Part shown: piece after piece, positions 25,201-33,901 of the stretch
Layout: every line of letters begins with the position of its first letter
Position numbering within the stretch: position 1 is the stretch's first letter
NCBI RefSeq assembly: GCF_035994185.1
Contig: NZ_CP108538.1
Coordinates: 5,061,501-5,125,500 of the forward strand
Direction: 5' to 3'
DNA from: Streptomyces sp. NBC_01217
GTDB lineage: Bacteria; Actinomycetota; Actinomycetes; Streptomycetales; Streptomycetaceae
Length of the DNA stretch: 64,000 bases
Program-made: the position numbers and the translations under genes
Notes under the pieces: model-generated
What the model was told of the DNA's origin: nothing
The model's input: only the letters and a program-made list of their open reading frames with translations
Databases searched by the model: none

Positions 25201-25454
25201 GACGTGCCCCCTTCTGAGGAATCCCCCTCGACCATAGGAGCTACGAGCCCCGCCCGGAGGCGATTCCCGACCGCGTCAACCGGTCCGAGGACCTGATGAG
25301 GCATCAGTAGGCGTCGGCCGGACGCCGGTTCATCCGGTCCGTCGCTCCGTTGCCGCACGGCCGTCATTCGGATGCGTACGCTGGAAGGAGGGCGGGCGGC
25401 GGTCGTGGGGCGTGTTCCGCCCGGGTGCCGGGGCCGGTCCTTACGTTTCCCGGC

Positions 25455-27407
25455 ATGAGACTGAGGCACTTCCGTGCCCCGGCCACGAAGCGCGGGCAGA
25501 ACCGGCTCGGGCGGTGGACCGCCGGAGGACTCGGTGTGCTGAGCCTGGTGGCGGCCGGTCTGGGCCTGCCGGGCCAGACCGCCTCCGCGCAGCCCGTGGG
25601 CGTACCGCTGGTGGACGAGACGTTCACCGGGGCCGACGCGATCGCGGGGTTCGAGGCGTTCGGGCCCGCCTGCCTGACCGGCGCGCCCGAGGCCCCGGCG
25701 CCCGGTCCCGGTACCCATCCGCTCACCGGCTGTCCGGCCGGCGCGACCGGTCCCGTACCGCCGAACGATGCCGCGCCGAACGGCTACCTGCGGCTGACCG
25801 ACGCGTCGAACGACCAGTCCGCCGCGGTGCTCTACAACCACGCCCTCCCGGCGAACCAGGGCCTGGTCACCACCTTCGAACAGTGGCAGTACGGAGGTAC
25901 GACCACCCCTCCGGCCGACGGCATCTCTTTCTTCCTCATCGACGGCGCCGCTTCGCTGACCGCCCCGGGGGCCTTCGGCGGCAGCCTGGGCTACGCGCAG
26001 AAGCTCCCCGACGACGACCCGGACGCCACGTTCCTGCCGGGCGTGAATCGCGGCTACGTGGGTGTCGGCCTGGATGTGCTCGGCAACTACTTCGGTGACT
26101 GGGAGCACCGCGGCAACGGCTGTGCCACCGGCTCCCCGGCCGGGACGCCCTTCCGGATCCCGGCGCCGGGCACCAACATGGTGACGCTGCGAGGGCCGGG
26201 CGACGGCACCGAGGGCTACTGCTTCCTCGATGCGACGACCAGCAACTTCTCGACGACGGGGCCCTGGCCCTCCACGCTTCCCGGGCAGTTGCAGGGCCCG
26301 ACCACCTCGGTGCCGCCGGGCTCCACCCCGCAGGAGGCCGAAGCGCTGCTGGAGCCGTCGCGCCGCACGGTGACCGTCGAGATGTCCCCGTCGCCCAACC
26401 CGGTGATCACGGTCTCGATCGACTTCCACGACGGCAACGGCACCCAGCAGGTGCTGTCGACTCCGGCGCCCCAACCGGTGCCCGACAGCTACAAGTTCGG
26501 TTTCGCCGCGTCGACGGGGTTCTTCACCGACGTGCACCTCATCCGGAACCTCACGGTCCACCCGGCGGCCGCGCTGCCCCAGCTCAACCTGGTCAAGCAG
26601 GTCTCCCAGGACCCGCCGCTGCCGACCCCGCTGACGCCGGGCACGCAGGTGCCGTACGAGTACGTGGTGACCAACAGCGGCACCGTCCCGCTGACGGACG
26701 TGGACGTGACCGACGACCGGGTCACCGGCATCATCTGCCCACAGGCCGCTCTCGCGGTCGGCGAGACGATGACCTGCACCGGCACCTATGTCGTCACCGA
26801 GGCGGACGGAACAGCCGGGTCGGTCACCAACACCGCCACCGCGCAGGGCCAGGCCGGGACCACCCCGGTCGTGTCGCCGCCCGACGACGTCACCCTCCCG
26901 GTCCAGTCCGGGCCCGGGGTCCGGCTGGAGAAGTCGGCGGACGACACCCGTGTGTACCGGGTCGGCGACGAGGTGACGTACACGTACACCGTCACCAACA
27001 CCGGTCCCCAGGAGCTGACGGGCATCGGGGTCACCGACGACCGGGCGGTGGGTGTGACCTGTGAGGCAACCACCCTCGCCCCGGCCGGTCGGTCCGGTGA
27101 CAGCACCACCTGCGTCGGCACCTACCGGGTCACCCAGGCCGATGGCAAGCGCGGCAGGGTCATCAACACCGCGGTGGCCACGGCCGAGGGCGGAAGCGTC
27201 CGGTCGAACCAGGACCGGGCCCGGATCGCCGTCGAGAAGGCGTCATGCCACGACAAGCACTGCAAGCCGAAGCCGAAGCCGAAGCCCAAGCCGAAACCGT
27301 GCCATGACAAGCACGACAAGCACGACAAGCACGACAAGCACTGCAAGCCCAAGCCCAAGCCGCACCCCAAGCAGTGCCACGAGAAGAGTCTCTGCCGCTC
27401 TGTGTGA
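25455..27407 (+). CDS. Secreted L-type-lectin/DUF11 surface protein with Cys-His-Lys tail
   Basis: 650 residues. The signal peptide ends near QTASA (about 46). An L-type lectin-like domain (about 50-370) contains ADGISFFLIDGAASL and GYVGVGLDVLGNYFGDW, typical of the concanavalin fold. Two DUF11 repeats follow (about 376-480 and 490-600), each with the YEYVVTNSGTVPLTDV/YTYTVTNTGPQELTGI pattern. The last 55 residues are KP repeats interspersed with CHDKH and HDKHDKH. There is no LPXTG or membrane anchor, so how it stays at the surface is unclear. The start ATG 25455 lies near a GCCGG-rich stretch without a good ribosome-binding site. Confidence 0.8.
   Translation: MRLRHFRAPATKRGQNRLGRWTAGGLGVLSLVAAGLGLPGQTASAQPVGVPLVDETFTGADAIAGFEAFGPACLTGAPEAPAPGPGTHPLTGCPAGATGPVPPNDAAPNGYLRLTDASNDQSAAVLYNHALPANQGLVTTFEQWQYGGTTTPPADGISFFLIDGAASLTAPGAFGGSLGYAQKLPDDDPDATFLPGVNRGYVGVGLDVLGNYFGDWEHRGNGCATGSPAGTPFRIPAPGTNMVTLRGPGDGTEGYCFLDATTSNFSTTGPWPSTLPGQLQGPTTSVPPGSTPQEAEALLEPSRRTVTVEMSPSPNPVITVSIDFHDGNGTQQVLSTPAPQPVPDSYKFGFAASTGFFTDVHLIRNLTVHPAAALPQLNLVKQVSQDPPLPTPLTPGTQVPYEYVVTNSGTVPLTDVDVTDDRVTGIICPQAALAVGETMTCTGTYVVTEADGTAGSVTNTATAQGQAGTTPVVSPPDDVTLPVQSGPGVRLEKSADDTRVYRVGDEVTYTYTVTNTGPQELTGIGVTDDRAVGVTCEATTLAPAGRSGDSTTCVGTYRVTQADGKRGRVINTAVATAEGGSVRSNQDRARIAVEKASCHDKHCKPKPKPKPKPKPCHDKHDKHDKHDKHCKPKPKPHPKQCHEKSLCRSV
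27246..27402 (+). repeat. Coding repeats for KP and HDK units
   Basis: Six-base AAGCCG/AAGCCC units encode Lys-Pro repeats, and nine-base CACGACAAG units encode His-Asp-Lys repeats. The tail has six Cys and about ten His. Unit-number change by slippage would alter tail length without frameshift. Confidence 0.8.
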
Positions 27408-27437
27408 CAGGGCCTCCCGCATGTGACCGAGCGAACC

Positions 27438-27473
27438 ACGGGCACCCGCCACCACCCGGTGGCGGGTGCCCGT
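27438..27473 (+). terminator. Hairpin between the lectin gene and the FAD oxidoreductase gene
   Basis: Perfect 16-base arms (27438-27453, 27458-27473) with a four-base loop ACCC lie between convergent genes. Confidence 0.85.
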
Positions 27474-27491
27474 CTGCACGGCGGCGTGTGC

Positions 27492-28892
27492 TCAGTGCCG
27501 TCCCGACAGCCGGTCCGCGGCCTTCGCGACGGGGTCCGTGCCCGGGCGGGGCGAGGTGAGTTCGCGGCGGTCGGCGGTGCGGTAGGCGGCGTACATGCCG
27601 TGGACGCCGAGCCAGCGGAAGGGTTCCGGCTCCCAGCGGCGGACCTTGTGGTTGACCCAGGGGAGGGCGGTCAGTTCGGTGGGGCCGGACTGGCCGGAGT
27701 CCTGCTGGATCAGGTCGCGCAGGGTGCGCGCGGCGAGGTTGGTGGTGGCGACGCCGGAGCCGACGTAGCCGCCCGCCCAGCCGAGGCCGGTGGAGCGGTC
27801 GAGGGTGACGGTGGCGCACCAGTCGCGGGGGACGCCGAGGACGCCGGACCAGGCGTGGTCGATGCGTACGCCCGCGGTGGCGGGGAAGAAGCGGACGAGG
27901 ATGTCGCGCAGGGCCTCGATGGTGGCGGGCTGGGTGCGGCCGTCGTTGTCGGTGGCGGAGCCGTAGCGGTAGGGGACGCCGCGGCCGCCCAGTGCGATGC
28001 GGTCGTCGGCGGTGCGCTGGGCGTACATGTAGGCGTGGGCCATGTCGCCGAGGGTTTCGCGGCCCTCCCAGCCGATGGTGTCCCACACGGACCGGGGGAG
28101 CGGCTCGGTGGCGATCATCGACGAGTTCATGGGGAGCCAGGTGCGCTTCTGGCCCTTGAGGTTCGCGGTGAAGCCCTCGGTGCAGCGCAGGATGTACGGG
28201 GCGCGGACGGTGCCGTACGGGGTGTGGGCGTGCTTGGGCCTGATCTCGGTGACGGGCGTCGACTCGTGGATGGTGACGCCGAGCGCCTCGACGGTCGCGG
28301 CGAGGCCCTTGACGAGCTTGACCGGGTGCAGGCGCGCGCCGTGCGGGGTCCAGGTCGAGCCGACGGCTCCGGTGATGTTGATGCGCTCGCCGGTCTCGCG
28401 CGCGCCGCGCAGGACGCGGTCCTTCTCGCCGAAGGCGATCTCGACGGAGTGGAAGTCCTTGAGCCGGGCCAGCTGGGCAGGGGTGTAGGCGACTTCGAGG
28501 ACACCGCCCCGGTGGATGTCGGCGTCGATGTTCTCCTCGGCGGCCACGCGCACGACCTCGTCGACGGTGTCGTTCATCGCCTGCTGGAGGCGGACGGCGG
28601 CTTCGTGGCCGTGGAGCTTTGCGTAGCGGTCGCGTCCGGCGATGCCGTTGTACAGCCAGCCGCCGTTGCGCCCGGAGGCGCCGTAGCCGCAGAACTTGGC
28701 TTCGAGGACGGTGATGTTGAGGAAGGGAACGGCCTTCTTGAGGTAGTAGGCGGTCCACAGTCCGGTGTACCCGCCGCCGACGATGCAGACGTCTGCGCTG
28801 GTGTCGCCGGGCAGGGGTTCCCGGGGGGTGGGGGTGCCTTGGTCCGCGTACCAGAACGATATGCCGCCATTGACGGTGCTGACGGTGCTCAT
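27492..28892 (-). CDS. FAD-dependent oxidoreductase, D-amino-acid oxidase/PuuB-like
   Basis: 466 residues. The FAD-binding Rossmann motif DVCIVGGGYTGLWTAYYL is at about 34-51, followed by the ASGRNGGWL motif shared by DAO-family members such as gamma-glutamylputrescine oxidase. The C-terminal segment GLGWAGGYVGSGVATTNLAAR is the second flavin-contact region. It probably oxidises an amine or amino acid; the substrate is unknown. It is transcribed alone and upstream of the rhomboid-like gene's end. Confidence 0.85.
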   Translation of the reverse strand: MSTVSTVNGGISFWYADQGTPTPREPLPGDTSADVCIVGGGYTGLWTAYYLKKAVPFLNITVLEAKFCGYGASGRNGGWLYNGIAGRDRYAKLHGHEAAVRLQQAMNDTVDEVVRVAAEENIDADIHRGGVLEVAYTPAQLARLKDFHSVEIAFGEKDRVLRGARETGERINITGAVGSTWTPHGARLHPVKLVKGLAATVEALGVTIHESTPVTEIRPKHAHTPYGTVRAPYILRCTEGFTANLKGQKRTWLPMNSSMIATEPLPRSVWDTIGWEGRETLGDMAHAYMYAQRTADDRIALGGRGVPYRYGSATDNDGRTQPATIEALRDILVRFFPATAGVRIDHAWSGVLGVPRDWCATVTLDRSTGLGWAGGYVGSGVATTNLAARTLRDLIQQDSGQSGPTELTALPWVNHKVRRWEPEPFRWLGVHGMYAAYRTADRRELTSPRPGTDPVAKAADRLSGRH

Positions 28893-28953
28893 GTTGCCCC
28901 TGCTTTGTCCGGTGTGAAGCCCTGGTTGAAGCTGTTTCTCCTGGGGCGGGACG

Positions 28954-29643
28954 TTACTGCGCCGGAGGGGTTTTCGTCTTCGGCCGGGACCGGGTCAGTG
29001 GGTAGCAGGCCAGGCCGATGAGTACGGAGGTGAAGTGGCCGAGGTCGGTGAAAGTGGGGCCGGTGACGAGCGGGATGCCGTAGAAGACGAGGACGGCGAA
29101 GAGGTACACATAGCGCCAGGGCGCCGGGATGCGGTACGTGAGGACGGCGACGACGCCCGCGAGCGCGTAACTGACCCCGACGTCGAGCGTGTTGGCGGCG
29201 GCGAACGGTACGTGTCCGTGCCGGATGGCCCAGGCCAGGACGCCTTCGCTGACGAGGGTGGCGAGTACATGGGCCGCGATGACGACGGCGAGCCAGCGCA
29301 GGGTGCCCAGCCAGCGCTCGGCGGGGGCGTGGAAGACGGTGTAGAGGACGGCGTAGGGGATCCAGTGGCCGCTGTCGATCCAGAAGGCGCTGGCGATCAG
29401 CACGCGTACGGGGTTGCGGGTGAGTTCGTGGATGTTGGTCGACCGCTGGAGCAGGAAGTCCCTTTCGAAGTCCGGTGACATCTGGTGGACGATGACGGTG
29501 GTGACGAAGAGCGCGCTCAGCCAGAGGTAGGTGCCGGGTGCGCTGCGGATCCAGGAGCCGACGCTGCGGATCCACGAGCCGGCGGTGGTGCGCGGCCGAG
29601 TGGGTGGGTCGGGGCTGCTCGGGGTCATATCCGATTGATGCAC
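28954..29643 (-). CDS. Rhomboid-like integral membrane protein
   Basis: 229 residues with about six membrane helices. The motif GVSYALAG in helix 4 and GHFTSVLIGL in helix 6 resemble the Ser and His of rhomboid proteases, and FHAPAERWLG resembles the loop region. The core Ser motif is GVSY rather than GxSG, so proteolytic activity is uncertain. The start is GTG 29643 (GGAG close upstream) or ATG 29628. Confidence 0.75.
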   Translation of the reverse strand: MHQSDMTPSSPDPPTRPRTTAGSWIRSVGSWIRSAPGTYLWLSALFVTTVIVHQMSPDFERDFLLQRSTNIHELTRNPVRVLIASAFWIDSGHWIPYAVLYTVFHAPAERWLGTLRWLAVVIAAHVLATLVSEGVLAWAIRHGHVPFAAANTLDVGVSYALAGVVAVLTYRIPAPWRYVYLFAVLVFYGIPLVTGPTFTDLGHFTSVLIGLACYPLTRSRPKTKTPPAQ

Positions 29644-29766
29644 GGCTCCACGATCGTCCGCGTGATTGACATTCCGGACGAGCTGATCGCAACCCGGTCC
29701 AGATACGACGGGGCGGCCGGGCGGGCCTTTTGCGCCGCGCTGCCGGGGCGGGTCCGGTGGCGTTGA
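29638..29766 (+). pseudogene. N-terminal remnant of an aminoglycoside-phosphotransferase-like gene
   Basis: A 42-codon frame encodes VIDIPDELIATRSRYDGAAG and then RAFCAALPG, which resembles the start of Streptomyces phosphotransferases (IP.....T....G..GR.F...LPG). It stops at 29766, 22 bases before the GNAT gene. The kinase body is absent, so a deletion has probably removed the rest. The call rests on memory of the family. Confidence 0.45.
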
Positions 29767-29788
29767 TGCCGGTGCTTACGCTGCCCCC

Positions 29789-30265
29789 ATGATTCGTACC
29801 GCTACCCCTGCCGATGTCCCCGTCATCCACGCAATGGTCCGTGAGCTGGCCGAGTACGAGAAGGCCCCGCACGAGGCGAATGCCACCGAGGAGCAGTTGC
29901 ACGAGGCGCTGTTCGGCGAGCGGCCCGCCGCGTACGCGCACATCGCCGAGTCGGAGGACGACGGCGAGGCGGTCGGCTTCGCGCTGTGGTTCCTGAACTT
30001 CTCCACGTGGCGCGGGGTGCACGGCATCTACCTGGAGGACCTGTACGTACGCCCGGAGCGGCGCGGCGGCGGGCACGGGAAGGCGCTGCTGACGGAGCTG
30101 GCGCGGATCTGTGTGGAGCGCGGCTACGAGCGCCTGGAGTGGTCGGTGCTGGACTGGAACGCCCCGTCCATCGCTTTCTACGAGTCGCTGGGTGCGCGGC
30201 CGCAGGACGAGTGGACGGTGTACCGGCTGACGGACGGGGCGTTGTCGGAGCTCGGGGGCCGGTAG
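29789..30265 (+). CDS. GNAT-family N-acetyltransferase
   Basis: 158 residues of the diamine/spermidine-type GNAT group. The acetyl-CoA motif is YVRPERRGGGHGKALLTEL, followed by LEWSVLDWNAPSIAFYESLGA. The substrate is probably a small amine. A -10-like TACGCT (29773-29778) is six to ten bases before ATG 29789 with no ribosome-binding site, so translation may be leaderless. Confidence 0.88.
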   Translation: MIRTATPADVPVIHAMVRELAEYEKAPHEANATEEQLHEALFGERPAAYAHIAESEDDGEAVGFALWFLNFSTWRGVHGIYLEDLYVRPERRGGGHGKALLTELARICVERGYERLEWSVLDWNAPSIAFYESLGARPQDEWTVYRLTDGALSELGGR

Positions 30266-30292
30266 GGCTTTTTCGGGTTACGGGATTTCGGG

Positions 30293-31294
30293 CTACGGGA
30301 TCAGGACGACCTTGCCCATCGTGCCTCGGGTCTCCAGGGCACGGTGGGCGGCGGCCGCTTCGGAGAGCGGGAAGCGCTGGACGGCGGGGCGCAGCCGCCC
30401 GGAGGCCGCCTCGGAGAGGGCCCGGGTTTCGAGGGCGCGCAGGCCGCCCGCCTTCGCCATCATGGCGGGGCCGAGCACGCTTTCGGAGGTGATGCCGCGT
30501 TCGGCGAGTTCGTCGTCGGTGAAGGTGAGCGGGGTTCCGTCGTGGAGTCCGGCGCCGGACCAGCCGAACACGATGTGCTGCCCGCCCTTGCCGAGGAGGC
30601 CGACGGCCGCGCGGCCGGTGATGCCCCCGACGGAGTCGTAGACGACGGTTGCACGGCGGCCGAGCGCGTCGAGGTGGGCGCGCACCTGCCGGGGCCAGTC
30701 GGGGAGCGTGTAGTCGACGGCGAGGTCGGCGCCGTTCGCCCGGACGGCGGCGACCTTGGCGGGGCCGCCCGCGAGGCCGATGACGGTGGCCCCGGCGTTC
30801 TTGGCGTACTGCACGATCAGGGTGCCGATGCCGCCCGCGGCGGCGGGGACGATCACGGTGGAGCCGGGGCCGAGGTCGGTGTACTGCAGGATGCCCAGAG
30901 TGGTGCGGCCGGTGCCGATCATGGCGACGGCTTCGGCTTCGTCGAGACCGTCCGGGGCGGTGTGCAGCTTCTCTGCGTCGACGACGGTGAGTTCGGCGTA
31001 GCCGCCCGGGGCCATGCCGATGTGGGCGACGACGCGCCTGCCGAGCCAGTCGGGGTCGGTGCCCTCGCCGAGCGACTCGACCCGGCCCGCGATCTCGCGG
31101 CCGGGGATGGTCGGCAGCTCGGTGGGGGCCGGATAGGGGCCCGTCATTCCTTCGCGCAGGGCCGTGTCGAGAAGGTGCACGCCCGCTGCGGCGACGGCGA
31201 TACGGACCTGGCCGGGGCCGGGCACGGGGTCGTCGGTCCGCTCGTAGCTGAGGTTCTCGGCCGGGCCGAAGGTGTGGAGGCGGATGGCATGCAC
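30293..31294 (-). CDS. Quinone oxidoreductase-like zinc-free MDR protein
   Basis: 333 residues. The N-terminal GroES-like domain begins HAIRLHTFGPAENLSYE; the NADPH-binding Rossmann motif is AAAGGIGTLIVQYAKNAGA near residue 150. The catalytic-zinc ligands of alcohol dehydrogenases are absent, as in quinone oxidoreductases. The start GTG 31294 has GGGGAG upstream and gives the usual N-terminus. The substrate is unknown. Confidence 0.88.
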   Translation of the reverse strand: MHAIRLHTFGPAENLSYERTDDPVPGPGQVRIAVAAAGVHLLDTALREGMTGPYPAPTELPTIPGREIAGRVESLGEGTDPDWLGRRVVAHIGMAPGGYAELTVVDAEKLHTAPDGLDEAEAVAMIGTGRTTLGILQYTDLGPGSTVIVPAAAGGIGTLIVQYAKNAGATVIGLAGGPAKVAAVRANGADLAVDYTLPDWPRQVRAHLDALGRRATVVYDSVGGITGRAAVGLLGKGGQHIVFGWSGAGLHDGTPLTFTDDELAERGITSESVLGPAMMAKAGGLRALETRALSEAASGRLRPAVQRFPLSEAAAAHRALETRGTMGKVVLIP

Positions 31295-31372
31295 GGTGGA
31301 CTCCCCGTCGGAATCGGTTGTTGTGGCCTGTGGGGTTGTTGACGTGTGGCCCCGTGCAACCACCCTCCGACC

Positions 31373-32566
31373 TCAAGTCCGCTTGAGGTCAAGCCCTGTG
31401 CCCGTCCGGTGCTCCGATGCCCTGAGGGCGAGCAGCGCCGCCTCCATTCCGCTGTTGAACGACACCTCGCTGAGCAGTCCGGGCGCTGCGACCTGGTCGC
31501 CCGCGAGGTAGATGCCGTGGCCGCGGTCGATGGCGGGCCGGTCGCGCCAGGTGGTGCTGGGCCGGTCGACCGCCCCGGTGCGGCCGGCGGCGAGGGCCTC
31601 GCGCCGCCATACGGTGCGCTCGCGCCAGCCCGGGAAACCGAGGTCGAGCAGCTCCTCGGCGCGGGTGATGCCGACGGCCCTGGACTCGCCGGGGGCGAGC
31701 GGGAACTGTCCCTGGACGAGCTGCTGTCCGGCAGGTGCGAGGGTGCGGTCCTGGGCGCTGAAGCGTTCGATCCAGCCGGGGGCGTCCAGGTCGGACACGG
31801 CGAAGGCGTCGCCGCGCCGGGTGCGTACGGCCAGATCGATCAGCGCGGTTCTGCCGCTGTCCCAGGTCAGTGAGGGGTCGCGGAGCAGGGTGCGGGCCGC
31901 GTCGAGGGAGGTGGCGACGATCACCGGGCCCTTCCGGGCCAGCGCGTCGAGGGTGTCGGCGTCGACGCGGGCCGCCGTCTCGATCCGGACGCTGAGGTTC
32001 CAGGCACGGGCCGCCATCCGGTCGACGACCTGGGCCCAGCCCCCGACGGGGTAGCGGGCCTCGGGCGGCAGTGCGGCGGCGCGGCGCAGCCGTTCCTGGA
32101 CGAACGCGGCGGAGAGCGCGCCGGGGTCGTGGTGGTAGAGCGCGACGGCGGCGTAGTGCGCGGCGGCGCGGGCGCCCGCCTCGCCGGCCTGCCCGGTGGC
32201 CCAGGTGCGGAAGTCGGTGTCGACGGGGGCCTGTTCGGCGCGGCGACGGGTGAGGCGCAGGAGGGCGAGGGGCGGGGTGCGGCGCAGGGTGCCGCCGAGG
32301 CGGAAGCGGAGCCGGGCTCCTTCCAGGGGCGGGAGGATGGCGACGGGCCCCAGGAGGTTGCGGCGGTCGAGCCAGGTCCAGTGCGGTCCGCGGCGGTAGA
32401 GGGCGTGGGGTCCTTCGGTGGTGCGGTACGGGCCCTCGGCGGTCCTGGCCCGTCCGCCGAGGGTGTGGTGGGCCTCGTGGACGGTCACCAGGGCGCCGGA
32501 CTCGGCGGCGGTGATCGCCGCGGTGAACCCGGCGAGGCCGCCGCCGACGATGTGGATGCGCTGCAT
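31373..32566 (-). CDS. FAD-dependent oxidoreductase, amine oxidase/desaturase-like
   Basis: 397 residues. The dinucleotide motif is IHIVGGGLAGFTAAI (4-18), then the LGGRART motif of the flavin amine-oxidase/phytoene-desaturase superfamily. The C-terminal GIYLAGDQVAAPGLLSEVSFNSGMEAA is the matching flavin-binding end. The substrate is unknown. It is likely its own unit, 79 bases from the quinone oxidoreductase. Confidence 0.82.
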   Translation of the reverse strand: MQRIHIVGGGLAGFTAAITAAESGALVTVHEAHHTLGGRARTAEGPYRTTEGPHALYRRGPHWTWLDRRNLLGPVAILPPLEGARLRFRLGGTLRRTPPLALLRLTRRRAEQAPVDTDFRTWATGQAGEAGARAAAHYAAVALYHHDPGALSAAFVQERLRRAAALPPEARYPVGGWAQVVDRMAARAWNLSVRIETAARVDADTLDALARKGPVIVATSLDAARTLLRDPSLTWDSGRTALIDLAVRTRRGDAFAVSDLDAPGWIERFSAQDRTLAPAGQQLVQGQFPLAPGESRAVGITRAEELLDLGFPGWRERTVWRREALAAGRTGAVDRPSTTWRDRPAIDRGHGIYLAGDQVAAPGLLSEVSFNSGMEAALLALRASEHRTGTGLDLKRT

Positions 32567-32677
32567 GGTCCCGGTCTCCTTCGCTGAAGGGCGCTGCTGT
32601 GTACGGGACGGTTCGCGGAGCCCGTTTGTGACATCGGCGAGGGGGCGTTGTCAGTGGGGTGGGTCACGATGGGGGGC

Positions 32678-33355
32678 ATGGCACGCAGCAGCAGGAAGAC
32701 GGACACCATCGCAGCGGCACGGCGCCCGGAGGTGCGGCTGCCGCCGCTCGTTCCGTACGACGGGGAAGGACTGGAGCCGGACGGGGACTACGACGGCGTG
32801 CGGTTCGAGGGGACGGATCTGGGCGACGAGTCGGGTCCGGGGGCCCGGTTCATGGACTGCGCGCTGGACGGCTGCGGACTGGACCGTACGGAGTTGCTCA
32901 GGGCCCGCTTCATCGACTCCGTGCTGACGGGGGTACGGGGGGTGGGCACCGACCTCGCGGGGGCGTCGCTGCGTGATGTGGAGGTGGTGGACGCCCGGCT
33001 GGGCGGGGTGCAGCTGCACGGCGCGGTGCTGGAGCGGGTGCTGGTGCGCGGCGGGAAGATCGACTACCTGAATCTGCGGAAGGCGCGGCTGAAGGACGTG
33101 GTCTTCGAGGGCTGTGTGCTGTCCGAGCCGGATTTCGGGGAAGCGCATCTGGTGCGGGTGGAGTTCCGCGACTGTGTGCTGAAGCGGGCCGACTTCAGCT
33201 CCGTACGGATGGAGTCGGTGGATCTGCGTACGGTCGCGGAGCTGGACATCGCCCGCGGGGTGGAGCGGCTGGCGGGTGCGGTGATCAGCCCGTCACAGCT
33301 GATGGAGCTGGCTCCGGCGTTCGCGGCGCAGATCGGGGTGCGGGTGGAGGCGTAG
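32678..33355 (+). CDS. Pentapeptide-repeat protein
   Basis: 225 residues from ATG 32678, with GGGGGG immediately upstream; in-frame ATGs at 32648 and 32669 are alternatives. Residues about 55-195 show the A(D/N)LXX-type pattern in a right-handed beta helix (VRFEGTDLGDESGPGARFMD, RFIDSVLTGVRGVGTDLAGA, ADFSSVRMESVDL). Related folds mimic DNA or bind gyrase, but no such role is shown here. Confidence 0.85.
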   Translation: MARSSRKTDTIAAARRPEVRLPPLVPYDGEGLEPDGDYDGVRFEGTDLGDESGPGARFMDCALDGCGLDRTELLRARFIDSVLTGVRGVGTDLAGASLRDVEVVDARLGGVQLHGAVLERVLVRGGKIDYLNLRKARLKDVVFEGCVLSEPDFGEAHLVRVEFRDCVLKRADFSSVRMESVDLRTVAELDIARGVERLAGAVISPSQLMELAPAFAAQIGVRVEA

Positions 33356-33374
33356 ACGCCTGGCCGGGGCCGGG

Positions 33375-33872
33375 TCAGATACGGGGGAAGCGGGCCTGGA
33401 GGTCCCAGATCACGGGGTTGTCGGCGAGCCCTTCGTGCAGGTCGGCGAGGTCGGCGATCAGATCGTGCAGGAAGTCGCGGGCCTCGCGGCGCAGCAGCGA
33501 GTGGCTGAAGGTGAGCGGGGGCTCGTCGCCGGGCATCCAGTCGGCCTCGACGTCGACCCAGCCGAAGCGGCGCTCGAAGAGCATCCGGTCGGACGACTCG
33601 GTGAAGTCCAGCTCGGCGAACTGCTGCCGGTGCGAGCGGTTGCCGCGCGGATCCCGGTCGATCTGCTCGACGATGTCGCACAACGCCCACGCGAAGTCGA
33701 GCACCGGCACCCATCCCCAGGCTGTGGACACCTCACGGTCCGCCTTGGTGTCCGCGAGGTAGACGTCCCCGGAGAACAGATCGTGCCGCAGCGCGTGGAC
33801 GTCCGCGCGGCGGTAGTCGGTCTGCGGGGGATCGGGGAAGCGTCGGGAGAGGGAGTAGCCGATGTCGAGCAC
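33375..33872 (-). CDS. Conserved hypothetical protein
   Basis: 165 residues from GTG 33872, soluble and Asp/Arg-rich. Notable stretches are DYRRADVHALRHDLFSGDVYL, EVSTAWGWVPVLDFAWAL and FGWVDVEADWMPGDEPPLTF. I do not recognise a named domain. Length and codon use support a real gene. It lies downstream of the response regulator gene on the same strand. Confidence 0.65.
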   Translation of the reverse strand: MLDIGYSLSRRFPDPPQTDYRRADVHALRHDLFSGDVYLADTKADREVSTAWGWVPVLDFAWALCDIVEQIDRDPRGNRSHRQQFAELDFTESSDRMLFERRFGWVDVEADWMPGDEPPLTFSHSLLRREARDFLHDLIADLADLHEGLADNPVIWDLQARFPRI

Positions 33873-33901
33873 AGTTCGATGGTGTCATGCGATCTGCTGG
33901 T

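Noticed and set aside
27246..27402. CRISPR-like short repeats in the lectin gene
   Set aside because: They are in-frame codon repeats with no unique spacers and no cas genes nearby.
30344..31342. A 332-codon plus-strand frame opposite the quinone oxidoreductase gene
   Set aside because: The minus-strand gene has clear motifs and a ribosome-binding site; the plus frame has neither.
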